DNA from: Prevotella sp. UBA2754
Lineage (GTDB): Bacteria > Bacteroidota > Bacteroidia > Bacteroidales > Bacteroidaceae
Direction of reading: 5' to 3'
NCBI GenBank assembly: GCA_002353295.1
Contig: DEJG01000023.1
Span: 1-64,000, forward strand
DNA: 64,000 nucleotides
A program made the translations under genes and the position numbers. Below, in pieces: positions 9,284 to 17,860 of this stretch. Numbering within the stretch: the stretch's first letter is position 1; each line of letters opens with the position of its first letter. The notes under the pieces were generated by a model. That model did no database searches. It was not told the DNA's origin and saw only the letters and a list, made by a program, of their open reading frames with translations.

Positions 9284-11780
9284 ATGTTATGCCGACAATC
9301 GCGACGATGCACTCTACTGTCGTCGTTGTGGCGAGAAGTTCCCCGACCTGGCCGATCAGATACTGCAGCGCATCATCGGGCAGGACAGAGCTGTCAAAGT
9401 CATTCGTCAGCTGGCCGAGTATTATCTGATGCTTAAACGCAACAGCAGCCATGGTCAGCGTCCTGACATGGACATACTGTTGAAGGGCAGCAGTGGTACG
9501 GGTAAGGATTTTATTGCCAATATCATTCAGGAATATTTCTTCAAGAAAGGTATTGTTCAGAAACAGATGGTCATGGTTGACGCTGCCGATTTTGAGGTAT
9601 GGATGGACAAGAAAACCACCGATGACTTCAAGGCACTTGGTGGTGGCATTCTGTTTATCAACAACATTCATATGCTCATCCACGACAACAATAACATCTC
9701 GCCTATCGACGTGCTCTTTAGCCGAATGGAGAGTTGGGAGACTGATTCGACGGCAGGTTGGGACACTTATCCAATAGTCATCATGGCAGGTCATCCCATC
9801 AATATCGATAAGTTCTTCAAGGAGAAACCTTCAGGTCTGAATCGCTTTGCCGAGGTATTAGACTTGCAGGATATGAATGCTGACACGTTGAGCCACATCT
9901 GTAAGAACTGTTTGGAGAAAGATCTTCCAGTCAGTGAAAAGGCCTCACAACGCATCTTTGGCTTCTTCCGCAATATGATTCGCAATCGCAAAGTGGACTT
10001 CCGCAATGCGTGGGAAGCCATTGATAAGTGTAACGACATCCATTATCATGCCATGATACATCAGCACAGCAGCGTTGAACCCGACGACATCACAGGCGAA
10101 GTTTATGAACCTCGTTCGCTTGAGGACATCTTGGCTGAAATCGACAGTTATGTGGGCATCGAAGAGGTAAAGGAAGAGGTGCATAGCATTGTCAGGATGG
10201 TACAGAAGGCCAAGGCCGAAAACCCCAATGCCGATGTCAGACTGAAACACCACTATCTGTTTCTCGGCAATCCTGGTACTGGCAAGACCACCATTGCCCG
10301 TCTCTTCGGAGATATTCTCTACCAGCTCGGCGTATTGCCCAATGGTCAGTTTGTTGAAGTTCGTCGCGAGTCGCTCGTTGGCGAATACATCGGACAGACA
10401 GCCCCCAAGACCATGCGGGCCGTTGAGAGCGCAATGGGTGGTGTGCTGTTTATTGATGAGGCATATATGCTGGGGACAGGCTCTTCATCTTCAAGTAGTT
10501 CAGGGGGGAAAGCTGATTTCGGCTCAGAGGCCATTGATACCTTATTAGGTCCTTTGGAGAATCAGAAGGGTGACTTTGTCTGTATAGCTGCTGGTTACAC
10601 CAAAGAGATGATGGAACGCTTCGTTCCTGCCAATCCAGGTATAGACAGACGATTCGATAAAAAGATCACGTTCCACGACTACACTGCCCCTCAGTTGCAC
10701 GACATCTTTATGGGCATGTTGAAGAAGCAGGGATACACGCTGTCCGATGAGGCAGCCCATCGACTACCGCAGTTCTTCCAGAGTATGTATAATCGCCGGA
10801 CTGCCAACTTCGGTAATGCAGGCGTGGTTCGTAACACCTTGCAGGATGCTATTGATAACTATTCCAAACGCATCATAGAGCAACAACAGCCTGACGACCA
10901 CGTCCTAACACCTTCCGATATTGAAGGTGAGGAAGCCACCAAAAAGGTCGACATCAACGAGATGATGGCTTCACTCGACAAGGATTTTATTGGTATGAGC
11001 AATGTCAAACAGCTCATGAAGGGAATAGCTGACGACAAGAACTTCATAGAATTACAACTGAGCATGGGCATTGATCCCAATAATTCGGTGATAGGATTGA
11101 ACATTGTGCTCGAAGGTAATCCTGGTACAGGTAAGACGACGGTAGCTCGGACAATTGGCAAAATGCTCTATGCTATGAAAGTGTTACCATCCGACCGTTT
11201 CGTCGAGCGTCAGCGCGACGACATTATCGGAGCCTTGATTGATTCTGGTGCTGAGAATATGAACAAAGCATTTGATTTAGCGATGGGAGGTACCCTCTTC
11301 ATTGACGAAGCATATCGACTGGCACCAAGGGGCGCTGCTGATGCAGAAGGTCGTAAGGCCATTGATACACTCATGCGTCGCATGCATGACGACCGTGGTA
11401 AGCTCTGCGTCATCTTAGCAGGATACAAAAAAGATATGGACTATCTGATGAATATCAACGAGGGGTTCAAAAGCCGCATCAATTATACATTGGTTCTGAA
11501 AGACTACTCGCTCGAAGAATTGGCCGATATTTTCTGTCTGAAAGCCACTAACCAGAAAAACCCCTATCGCTTTGGCGAAGGTGCCAGACAAGCTTTGCTC
11601 GGCAAGATAGAAGATATGCTGGAAAAGAGGACTGAAAACTGGGGAAATGCCCGTGAGATGGAAAACCTTTTTAAAGCTGTTACCAAGCGAACTGCAGCCC
11701 GTCTGCAACGGATGCAGCGTGAGGGTACGCTGACAAAGGAGGATTTCTTCACCTTCGTGCCAGACGATTTTTATTTTTAA
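9267..11780 (+). CDS. zinc ribbon plus triple CbbX/CfxQ-type AAA+ ATPase (ATPase 2)
   Basis: The 837-residue protein begins with a zinc ribbon (Cys 4, 7, 18, 21) that supports the ATG inside the end of the kinase gene. Three AAA+ modules follow. Module 1 is degenerate, with GSSGTGKD (74-81) and LFINNIH (129-135). Modules 2 and 3 are canonical: GNPGTGKTT at 334-342 with VLFIDEAY (393-400), and GNPGTGKTT at 617-625 with TLFIDEAY (676-683). A poly-serine run (405-412) sits in module 2. The layout parallels ATPase 1, so the two may form mixed rings or stacked complexes. The family (CbbX, SpoVK, EccA) remodels protein complexes; the substrate here is unknown. Confidence 0.88.
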   Translation: MIQCNKCYADNRDDALYCRRCGEKFPDLADQILQRIIGQDRAVKVIRQLAEYYLMLKRNSSHGQRPDMDILLKGSSGTGKDFIANIIQEYFFKKGIVQKQMVMVDAADFEVWMDKKTTDDFKALGGGILFINNIHMLIHDNNNISPIDVLFSRMESWETDSTAGWDTYPIVIMAGHPINIDKFFKEKPSGLNRFAEVLDLQDMNADTLSHICKNCLEKDLPVSEKASQRIFGFFRNMIRNRKVDFRNAWEAIDKCNDIHYHAMIHQHSSVEPDDITGEVYEPRSLEDILAEIDSYVGIEEVKEEVHSIVRMVQKAKAENPNADVRLKHHYLFLGNPGTGKTTIARLFGDILYQLGVLPNGQFVEVRRESLVGEYIGQTAPKTMRAVESAMGGVLFIDEAYMLGTGSSSSSSSGGKADFGSEAIDTLLGPLENQKGDFVCIAAGYTKEMMERFVPANPGIDRRFDKKITFHDYTAPQLHDIFMGMLKKQGYTLSDEAAHRLPQFFQSMYNRRTANFGNAGVVRNTLQDAIDNYSKRIIEQQQPDDHVLTPSDIEGEEATKKVDINEMMASLDKDFIGMSNVKQLMKGIADDKNFIELQLSMGIDPNNSVIGLNIVLEGNPGTGKTTVARTIGKMLYAMKVLPSDRFVERQRDDIIGALIDSGAENMNKAFDLAMGGTLFIDEAYRLAPRGAADAEGRKAIDTLMRRMHDDRGKLCVILAGYKKDMDYLMNINEGFKSRINYTLVLKDYSLEELADIFCLKATNQKNPYRFGEGARQALLGKIEDMLEKRTENWGNAREMENLFKAVTKRTAARLQRMQREGTLTKEDFFTFVPDDFYF

Positions 11781-11793
11781 AGATTGAAAAGAT

Positions 11794-12321
11794 ATGAAAC
11801 AGTGCCCACATTGTAAATCCGAGATACTCGACGACAGTCTCTACTGCGACCGCTGCGGTCAGCACCTGATGATCTGTGCCGACTGTGGAACCTATGCACG
11901 TGGGAAATTCTGTCCCAACTGCGGTGGAAAACATATTATCGACCCGTTAGAGTATGAACAACAACATAAGCATGAGCAGTCTGTAGAAAACGCCACTGAC
12001 ATTGAAAAGCGGATGGCAGAGCTACGTTCTACTGATGGCAGTATCACACTCCTGCTCAATGATGCTGAGGAATACATCATCGGGCGCAAGTCGCCTCAGT
12101 TTGGCAAGCAATTGGCAGGATGTGCCCGTATGTCGCGCAAACATGCCAAGATGTGGTGTGGTAAGGATGACGGCAAATGGCGAGTATGTGATTTTGCTTC
12201 CACCCACGGCACCAAAATCAACGGTTATCCACTTGAGACCGAGACCACCTATTACATCAATGACGGCAACACAATTAGTTTTGCCGGTTATGAGTTTAGT
12301 TTCACGGAAAAAATCGAATAA
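11794..12321 (+). CDS. zinc ribbon-FHA domain protein
   Basis: The 175-residue protein has a double zinc ribbon (CxxC pairs at 4/7, 18/21, 28/31 and 40/43), a short linker, and a forkhead-associated domain from about residue 83 to the end. The FHA signature residues are present: G97-R98, S114-R-K-H117 and T137-H-G-T-K-I-N-G144. FHA domains bind phosphothreonine peptides, so the natural partner is the kinase encoded two genes upstream. It has no signal peptide, so it is cytoplasmic. It lies 13 nt after ATPase 2, which also starts with a zinc ribbon. Confidence 0.9.
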   Translation: MKQCPHCKSEILDDSLYCDRCGQHLMICADCGTYARGKFCPNCGGKHIIDPLEYEQQHKHEQSVENATDIEKRMAELRSTDGSITLLLNDAEEYIIGRKSPQFGKQLAGCARMSRKHAKMWCGKDDGKWRVCDFASTHGTKINGYPLETETTYYINDGNTISFAGYEFSFTEKIE

Positions 12322-12325
12322 GAAT

Positions 12326-13348
12326 ATGAAAAATCTAATTACAATTATCGTACTGTTACTGCTCGGCATAGAGGGTTATGCGGCAGAGGCTTATGTAGTG
12401 ACATCAAAAAGTCTGAATATGCGGGCAAAGCCCCAAAATGGAGCCAAGAATCTAGGCTCGCTTCAACAAGGCGAAGTCGTCAGCGTGGATACCATCATCA
12501 ACGGATGGGCCACTTGTCTGAATGAGGCAGGAGAGACGTTCTATGTGTCTTCAAAGTATCTAGAGAAAGGAAAGTCACTGCCAGCGGCTGAAGAAAATAA
12601 GAAACCCGCAGTAGACGAGAAAGATCCTGCTGTGATTGTTCAGAAACAAGTATTGGAAGCTTTGTCATCCGTTGGCATTCATATTGAGCAAAGCAAATCT
12701 ACGCGCTACTTTGAGTATATGCTTTTTATGCCGCTCATCGTGGCAGGTGCCTGTTGGTTGTTAAGCTTGATTATGGACAAGCTCGGTTTAGGACAATATG
12801 CCATTCTGATAGGATTGGCCTTTTTAGGCTATCTTGAGTTGAAATGCATGCTGGGCTATAGCGGAAGCCCAGGGTTCTTCGTTCACGATGAAATGATGTC
12901 TATCTTGTTCTGGATGTTTGCGCTGTCCATCTTATTTATTTTCCAATCCATCTTTTTTGGATATGTAGGTATAGATGATGTGAGAACGGCAGAATGCCAT
13001 GTTGGCTCTGTCACTGTATTCGGCTGCGCCACCCTGTATCTTATCACCTTTTTGATTTTCTCGGCCCTACAACCGTGGATTCTCCTGCTTTTCTTCTTTG
13101 GAATAGCACTCCATCTTGTCTTGATGTTTTTATGGGGCGATAAGAGTGTGAAGGGAGTGCTATGCTTTGCTATTTATGCGGTGCTCTATGCGGTGAGTGC
13201 ATTGGCCATATTCCTGTTTATGGTGATGTTCATTGGACATATGGTCTATTTGATGGGATGGTTTGGAAGTATTCTATTCATTCTCTTCCTCCTTGCCTGT
13301 GGCGGTGGAGGCGGACTTCAGATTATTGGAATTATCGTTAAAGCTTGA
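12326..13348 (+). CDS. SH3b-domain polytopic membrane protein A
   Basis: I place the start at the ATG 12326, five bases after the FHA stop; it opens with a typical signal peptide (MKNLITIIVLLLLGIEGYAA). A longer open frame upstream overlaps the FHA domain and is rejected. The 340-residue product has a bacterial SH3-like domain (SLNMRAKP ... GWATCLNEAG ... FYVSSKYL, about residues 26-75), a charged linker, and then about six transmembrane helices. The SH3-like part should sit in the periplasm, where such domains bind cell-wall peptides or ligands. It is a tandem paralogue of the next gene. Confidence 0.78.
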   Translation: MKNLITIIVLLLLGIEGYAAEAYVVTSKSLNMRAKPQNGAKNLGSLQQGEVVSVDTIINGWATCLNEAGETFYVSSKYLEKGKSLPAAEENKKPAVDEKDPAVIVQKQVLEALSSVGIHIEQSKSTRYFEYMLFMPLIVAGACWLLSLIMDKLGLGQYAILIGLAFLGYLELKCMLGYSGSPGFFVHDEMMSILFWMFALSILFIFQSIFFGYVGIDDVRTAECHVGSVTVFGCATLYLITFLIFSALQPWILLLFFFGIALHLVLMFLWGDKSVKGVLCFAIYAVLYAVSALAIFLFMVMFIGHMVYLMGWFGSILFILFLLACGGGGGLQIIGIIVKA

Positions 13349-13352
13349 AGAC

Positions 13353-14483
13353 ATGAAAAAACTTATATCAATAATCGTACTATTACTGCTCTGCATAGCG
13401 GGCAGTGCGGCAGAGGCGTATTTGGTGAATACCAAGACCCTGAATATGCGGGCAAAACCCCAAAGCGGAGCCAAGAAACTAGGTTCGCTCAGACAAGATG
13501 AAGTCCTGCAGGTGGATACCATCATCAATGGATGGGCCACTTGTCTGAATGAGGCTGGAGAGACGTTCTATGTGTCTTCGAAACATCTGATAAAAAAGGA
13601 GGAAGCCAAGGCCAAGAAGAAAGCAGAGGATGAAAAAGAGTATGGAATCCCGCCCACATGGACACTACAGCAGAAAATCAGAAAGGCACTGGCCGCTATA
13701 GGTTTCGAGGTGAAGCCTAATCCGTCAACGACGCCGTTCTCCTGGGTCTTCTATCTGTGCTTCGGCGGTGCAATCTTCTTATTGCTTCTATATCTTATCC
13801 TCAATCGGTTTGATGAAGATGTGGCACTTCTTGCTTGTACGATATTAGGGACGCTTGTAGGGACAGTGATGAATGCACTTGAGATCTGGTGTGTCGTCAA
13901 GTATGATGGCGATCCGGCATGGTTCTGCAGTATTGACTGTGGTGTGCTGACAATTATCTTCTGGCTGGTGATAGCACTTGTCATCCTGTGTGCGCAGATA
14001 TTCCTTCTTTTAGGTATGAATGCTAGTGTGACAGGCATTTTGGGTGCCAAGGTGGATGACTTTGATTTCCTTGGACCCGCCAGTACTTGTATCTTTGCTG
14101 GCATCTACCTGGTGCTTTACCTGTTTCTGACATCCCTGCAGCCATGGGTGGTGGGGCTTTTCATCTTGGCTCAGATCGTCCATCTTGTCTTGCAACTCAT
14201 TGATCTGGAAGACAAGAGTGTGAAGGGACTTATCATCTTTGGATTGTATGCCGTCAGTTATCTCATCATAGCTATGGCAACCTTCCTCATGATTGTCATG
14301 GTCATTTCCCACCTGTTTTATCTCGCGTCAAACGTCAGTTTCTGGTGGTATGTTGGCATCATCGTTGCTATCATATTTGTTGCAAGTATCATCGCGGATA
14401 GCGATCATAATTATTGGTACGACAAATGGGATATTTACGACAAATATGGTAATTACAAGGGAACGATAAAAAGAAGGTATTAA
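13353..14483 (+). CDS. SH3b-domain polytopic membrane protein B
   Basis: The start is at ATG 13353, 4 nt after the stop of its paralogue. The 376-residue product opens with a signal peptide nearly identical to that of protein A. The SH3-like domain is also nearly identical (NMRAKPQSGAKKLGSL, then GWATCLNEAGETFYVSSKHL), but the membrane half has diverged strongly and ends in a Tyr/Lys/Asp-rich tail. This pattern (conserved sensor, divergent membrane part) suggests a local duplication in which the two proteins see the same signal or form a heteromer. No catalytic motif is visible. Confidence 0.78.
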   Translation: MKKLISIIVLLLLCIAGSAAEAYLVNTKTLNMRAKPQSGAKKLGSLRQDEVLQVDTIINGWATCLNEAGETFYVSSKHLIKKEEAKAKKKAEDEKEYGIPPTWTLQQKIRKALAAIGFEVKPNPSTTPFSWVFYLCFGGAIFLLLLYLILNRFDEDVALLACTILGTLVGTVMNALEIWCVVKYDGDPAWFCSIDCGVLTIIFWLVIALVILCAQIFLLLGMNASVTGILGAKVDDFDFLGPASTCIFAGIYLVLYLFLTSLQPWVVGLFILAQIVHLVLQLIDLEDKSVKGLIIFGLYAVSYLIIAMATFLMIVMVISHLFYLASNVSFWWYVGIIVAIIFVASIIADSDHNYWYDKWDIYDKYGNYKGTIKRRY

Positions 14484-14533
14484 GACTGTAGCATATAGGA
14501 ACTTTGTATAGAGATTAATTAAAATACATTATT

Positions 14534-15601
14534 ATGGTAATAGAAGAACTTATCAAAACAAAAGAACTGAGGGACATTGACCTTGGAGGCCAAACACTGG
14601 AGTCTGTGAACTTCAGTGGATGTACTCTCGTTAACGTGAACTTTAAAGATGCCATACTAAGGCATTGTAGTTTTGAAGAGGCAACACTGGAAAACTGTGA
14701 TTTCGACCATAGCGGCAAGACAGGAGAACCAACGCTTCAGAGTGTCTCGTTTCGTAAAGCGACGCTCACGAGTTGCCGCTTCCGTTATGCTAACATCTCA
14801 TGGAGCGACTTCCGTTATTCTCGCATCGACAGCGCGACATTCGAGGACTCTATCGTAGATTTTTGCGACTTCTACAGAGCCTTCTTTGAGGGCGTCGTAC
14901 TCTTTAAGCACTCTGCTTTCAGCAACTGTAGCTTTTTCAATGCCTATTTTGGCGACGGTGCCAATATCCGCAGGGAAAACCTTTACAAGGGACGTATCCT
15001 CCAGCAGGACAAAGACGACTATACAAAATTCCTTGTTGATTGGCATAGCTTCGGCACTGGTGTCCGTACCAACGACCAGAGTAAGGTCTCCGACTGGAGT
15101 CCTGCAGAAGCAGTGAAGGCCCGTTGGGCAGATGCGGAAGACATCTACAAGACGCTCAATGGATTATGGGCAGGCAAAGGCTATATCGCTGATGCCAACT
15201 GGGCCTATGTACAAGGTCGTCGCATGGAACGTCATAAGATGGTTGCCGATTACGATAATCCTGAACTAACGTTCTGGACCAAAGTTAAGAACACATGGAG
15301 CATCTGCACGAACTATCTCTCCGACCTCCTCTTTGGCTATGGCGAGAGTATGACCAAGATGATTCTTACCTATATCTTTACCGTGTTCCTCTTTGCGTTG
15401 TTCTTTAAAGCCCAAGTATCACCCTTAGAATATCTGGAGGCTCTTGGAATAAGTCTGAAGAACATGGCAGGAATGGACTCTGATATACTGAGGGAGGTCT
15501 CGCCTATTGTGGATATGCTCAACCTGATGCAGACCACTATCGGTATCCTTCTCACCGGTATCTTCGGTTTCATTCTCGGCAATAAAATCAGAAATCAATA
15601 G
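14534..15601 (+). CDS. pentapeptide-repeat protein with C-terminal membrane domain
   Basis: The 355-residue protein has pentapeptide repeats (A/C-D/N-L/F-x-x) from about residue 15 to 140, for example VNFSGCTLVNVNFKDA and LENCDF, which form a right-handed quadrilateral beta-helix. A helical linker follows, then two transmembrane segments (about 277-296 and 333-352) around a short segment that could be a pore loop (SPLEYLEALGISLKNMAGM). This looks like the pentapeptide/two-TM-channel arrangement seen in some bacterial proteins, but channel activity is inference. There is no signal peptide. It lies 50 nt after the SH3b pair, the widest gap in the operon, so it could have a secondary promoter. 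Confidence 0.75.
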   Translation: MVIEELIKTKELRDIDLGGQTLESVNFSGCTLVNVNFKDAILRHCSFEEATLENCDFDHSGKTGEPTLQSVSFRKATLTSCRFRYANISWSDFRYSRIDSATFEDSIVDFCDFYRAFFEGVVLFKHSAFSNCSFFNAYFGDGANIRRENLYKGRILQQDKDDYTKFLVDWHSFGTGVRTNDQSKVSDWSPAEAVKARWADAEDIYKTLNGLWAGKGYIADANWAYVQGRRMERHKMVADYDNPELTFWTKVKNTWSICTNYLSDLLFGYGESMTKMILTYIFTVFLFALFFKAQVSPLEYLEALGISLKNMAGMDSDILREVSPIVDMLNLMQTTIGILLTGIFGFILGNKIRNQ

Positions 15602-15626
15602 TTAGTCTTTCAATTGAGATATAGGT

Positions 15627-17117
15627 ATGAAAAGAAAGTATAAGTATCTGTTAAAGTTAAGCTTTTATTTCTTAGTCTTGGTGGCTATCTATATTAGCTC
15701 ACTATGCTATTCAAATCGTTCAGTTTCGGACGACCCGCCACAAATAGTATTGAAAAAGAATACCGACATGTTCTTTAGGTGGGATAAAGACTCTGTGACT
15801 AAGATTACCCTGAAAGCAGGCGACAGTATAAGTGTGTTGGCTCATGCCTCAAGTACAAGTGTTGATGGCAAGCTGTATTGGGCGCAGACCAGTGACGGAC
15901 AGCGCGGCCTTGTCTCTCAAGAAGACACAGACGATGGGATAGCGGTCATCAACACCGATGCTGGAGCCATGGTTGGCGACACTGTGAAGATGGTCAGAAT
16001 GGAAACACCGTTGAAGGCTGTCGTCAAGGCAAAAGACGGCGAGGAATATGTTTTCAACTATACCTCCTATAATTTCTTGACGGCAGACAAGATGCCTGAT
16101 TTCAATCGTAAACATAATCTGGGTACGATAAAAATGTCGCAGAAACATTTTGAGGAGATGTGTACCACTAAGACTCCTGCCGAACTGGACGAGCTATGGG
16201 ACCTTGCGGAGTTTGTGTGTCACACTGATTCCGGCCTGACTGCACGTTATCAGGTAGCAGTGATGAAGAAGGATAATGGCAAAATCTATCGTCCTGTTGT
16301 CACTTTCCGTAACGACTCTCTGGCGAATATCTCCTGGGAGCAGCCACTTGTCTCGATTAACGGATGGTTGTTACGCATTCTCCCAGGTTCGAGTATAATT
16401 GTTGACGGGTGGCATCATGCTATCGACAGTTTCTATTATCCCATCCAATTCTTAGACCAATATCCTTGGTATATTTATTTCCCAGGATGGGCTGCTCTCA
16501 TCGTTATATGGCTGATATGGCTGCTTCTCACATTCCTCGCCATTCCTTTCTTGGTGCTTATATTGATAGTCACGCGCATACCGTTCTCCTTTATGTCAAA
16601 CCGGGTACTAAAGTGGTTCTCCTATGGAGTGTTGTATGTCTGTGCCTATATATGGATGGTACTCTTACTGGTCAGTGACCATTGGTGGTTTATCGTCATT
16701 CCGTGCTTGGGGGTTGTAGTGTGGATATTCCAGCTGTATATCGAAGGTTATATAGATTCGCGCTGTCCTCATTGTGGTGAGATAAATGATTATCATGTCA
16801 AAGACGATGTCATCACGGATGTGACAACAAGTAAACACCGGTCCAGTAAATTTATACAGACTGTTGAACGAACAATAACAACACATACAAGAGGAAAGAA
16901 AATTGAATCCAGGGATATTGAAGATAAGAATCTGTATCAAGACTTCATAGATATTTACCGCGTATATCATCATAAAAAAACAATAAAATGTAATCGCTGT
17001 GGTGGTGAGTGGGAACACTATTATAAATCATCTGACTTGATAGATAGAGAGGATGCTGGAATGCACACAGAAAATAGCAAAGAATATAACGTGGAAGACT
17101 GGAAACTAAGAAACTGA
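15627..17117 (+). CDS. membrane protein with periplasmic SH3-like domain and cytoplasmic zinc ribbon
   Basis: The 496-residue protein has an N-terminal signal anchor (LLKLSFYFLVLVAIYISSL). A beta-rich periplasmic region follows, starting with an SH3-like segment (KITLKAGDSISVLAH ... YWAQTSDGQRGLVSQED). Three to four transmembrane helices lie at about 285-375, and the C-terminal cytoplasmic tail has a split zinc ribbon (RCPHCGE and IKCNRCGGEW). It combines the two themes of this operon, an outside SH3-like sensor and an inside zinc ribbon, and may couple envelope status to the cytoplasmic kinase/FHA/AAA+ parts. It is the last gene of the cluster. Confidence 0.75.
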   Translation: MKRKYKYLLKLSFYFLVLVAIYISSLCYSNRSVSDDPPQIVLKKNTDMFFRWDKDSVTKITLKAGDSISVLAHASSTSVDGKLYWAQTSDGQRGLVSQEDTDDGIAVINTDAGAMVGDTVKMVRMETPLKAVVKAKDGEEYVFNYTSYNFLTADKMPDFNRKHNLGTIKMSQKHFEEMCTTKTPAELDELWDLAEFVCHTDSGLTARYQVAVMKKDNGKIYRPVVTFRNDSLANISWEQPLVSINGWLLRILPGSSIIVDGWHHAIDSFYYPIQFLDQYPWYIYFPGWAALIVIWLIWLLLTFLAIPFLVLILIVTRIPFSFMSNRVLKWFSYGVLYVCAYIWMVLLLVSDHWWFIVIPCLGVVVWIFQLYIEGYIDSRCPHCGEINDYHVKDDVITDVTTSKHRSSKFIQTVERTITTHTRGKKIESRDIEDKNLYQDFIDIYRVYHHKKTIKCNRCGGEWEHYYKSSDLIDREDAGMHTENSKEYNVEDWKLRN

Positions 17118-17274
17118 AATTGACATGATATGTAAAGAGCCATGGATCACCAGACCCCATGATTCGTAGGTCAAAACAGGCCTACACCTTATTATATTAT
17201 ATAGAAAGGCGGAGGACTAAGGACTTCCGCAATCGGCGAAACAGAGTTGCTTTCTAATGCAACTTTCCGTTTTC

Positions 17275-17345
17275 AGACGACCTGAGGCAGATGACTGGAT
17301 GCCCCAGGCCGTCTGGCCGTCCGCCCCGGGCCGTCCAACCGTCCG
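17275..17345. repeat. REP-like palindromic element, copy A
   Basis: Positions 17275-17314 fold into a hairpin whose arms read AGACGACCTGAGGC and GCCCCAGGCCGTCT, with a few non-canonical pairs. It is followed by a GC-rich tail ending in CCGTCCAACCGTCCG (17331-17345). A second copy with the same hairpin arms and an identical 15-nt tail lies at 49782-49852, 32 kb away in unrelated context. Confidence 0.65.
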
Positions 17346-17795
17346 GCTCCAGGGCGCACCCCGATTATACTAGGTCCTTTTACCTTCTGACCCAGCTCAA
17401 ATCCCCTTTCTACTTGACTTCGCTAACGGATGCTCTTATCTTTCCTCCAAATTCATTACATGGTTTCAAACCTTACGCCAGACTTTTTGCCACAGACATA
17501 GGCGAATGGTGGAGCACTACCCTGCCTCAGGTTATCCAAATAAAGAGGTTCACCTTCTATCACCAGGCTACACTGGAACGTGGCACCTTCGCGCAAGCGC
17601 GTCTTCTCAGACGAGACAACTCTGAATGAAGGAAAGGAACGATTGAAACGGAGTTATATTGAAAAGAATTATCCTACTCCCAACATTGACCACAACAGGG
17701 TTAATTCTGTAGACTAACGAACAGGAAATGTATGCTGATTAAATAAACGATTTTTCTGTAAAATCGCTTAGAGTAATAACCTTTTTTGCCTAAAG

Positions 17796-17826
17796 TTTGG
17801 TTATTACAATAAGTTTTTTACCTTTG
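17796..17826 (+). promoter_or_regulatory. Bacteroidota-type promoter
   Basis: TTTG at 17796-17799, a 19-nt spacer, then TACCTTTG at 17819-17826: an exact match to the -33/-7 consensus. It lies 34 nt before the ATG of the broken DUF4143 ATPase, so the promoter survived the decay of the gene. Confidence 0.75.
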
Positions 17827-17860
17827 TACCCATCAAAGATATATAAATATATGATAAGGT

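Larger units (their letters stand above)
17118..17860. other. gene-poor junction: hairpins, REP-like element, promoter of the broken ATPase
   Basis: No gene is supported here. In order there are a weak hairpin (GTAGG 17166-17170 with CCTAC 17181-17185), an AT-rich 16-mer (17189-17204) also present at 53-68, two short hairpins (around 17209-17230 and 17234-17256), the REP-like element at 17275-17345, a stretch that may be decayed coding DNA (about 17430-17720, no convincing start or family), and a canonical promoter at 17796-17826. GC content changes sharply within it, as in a recombination junction. Confidence 0.5.

Noticed and set aside
3700..11780. Type VII secretion (EccA) or Rubisco-activase identity of the AAA+ proteins
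   Set aside because: The AAA+ modules resemble EccA and CbbX, but no ESX components, Rubisco genes or other partners are present, so only the family name is used.
12002..12325. N-terminal extension of the first SH3b membrane protein into the FHA gene
   Set aside because: The extension reads the FHA coding sequence in another frame; the ATG at 12326 begins a clean signal peptide.
13263..13352. N-terminal extension of the second SH3b membrane protein
   Set aside because: It lies inside the preceding paralogue; ATG 13353 gives a signal peptide matching that of the paralogue.
17291..17629. Open frame of 112 codons covering the REP-like element
   Set aside because: It starts in the palindromic repeat and has a Pro/Arg-rich low-complexity start; no family. 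It may contain decayed coding DNA but is not a gene.
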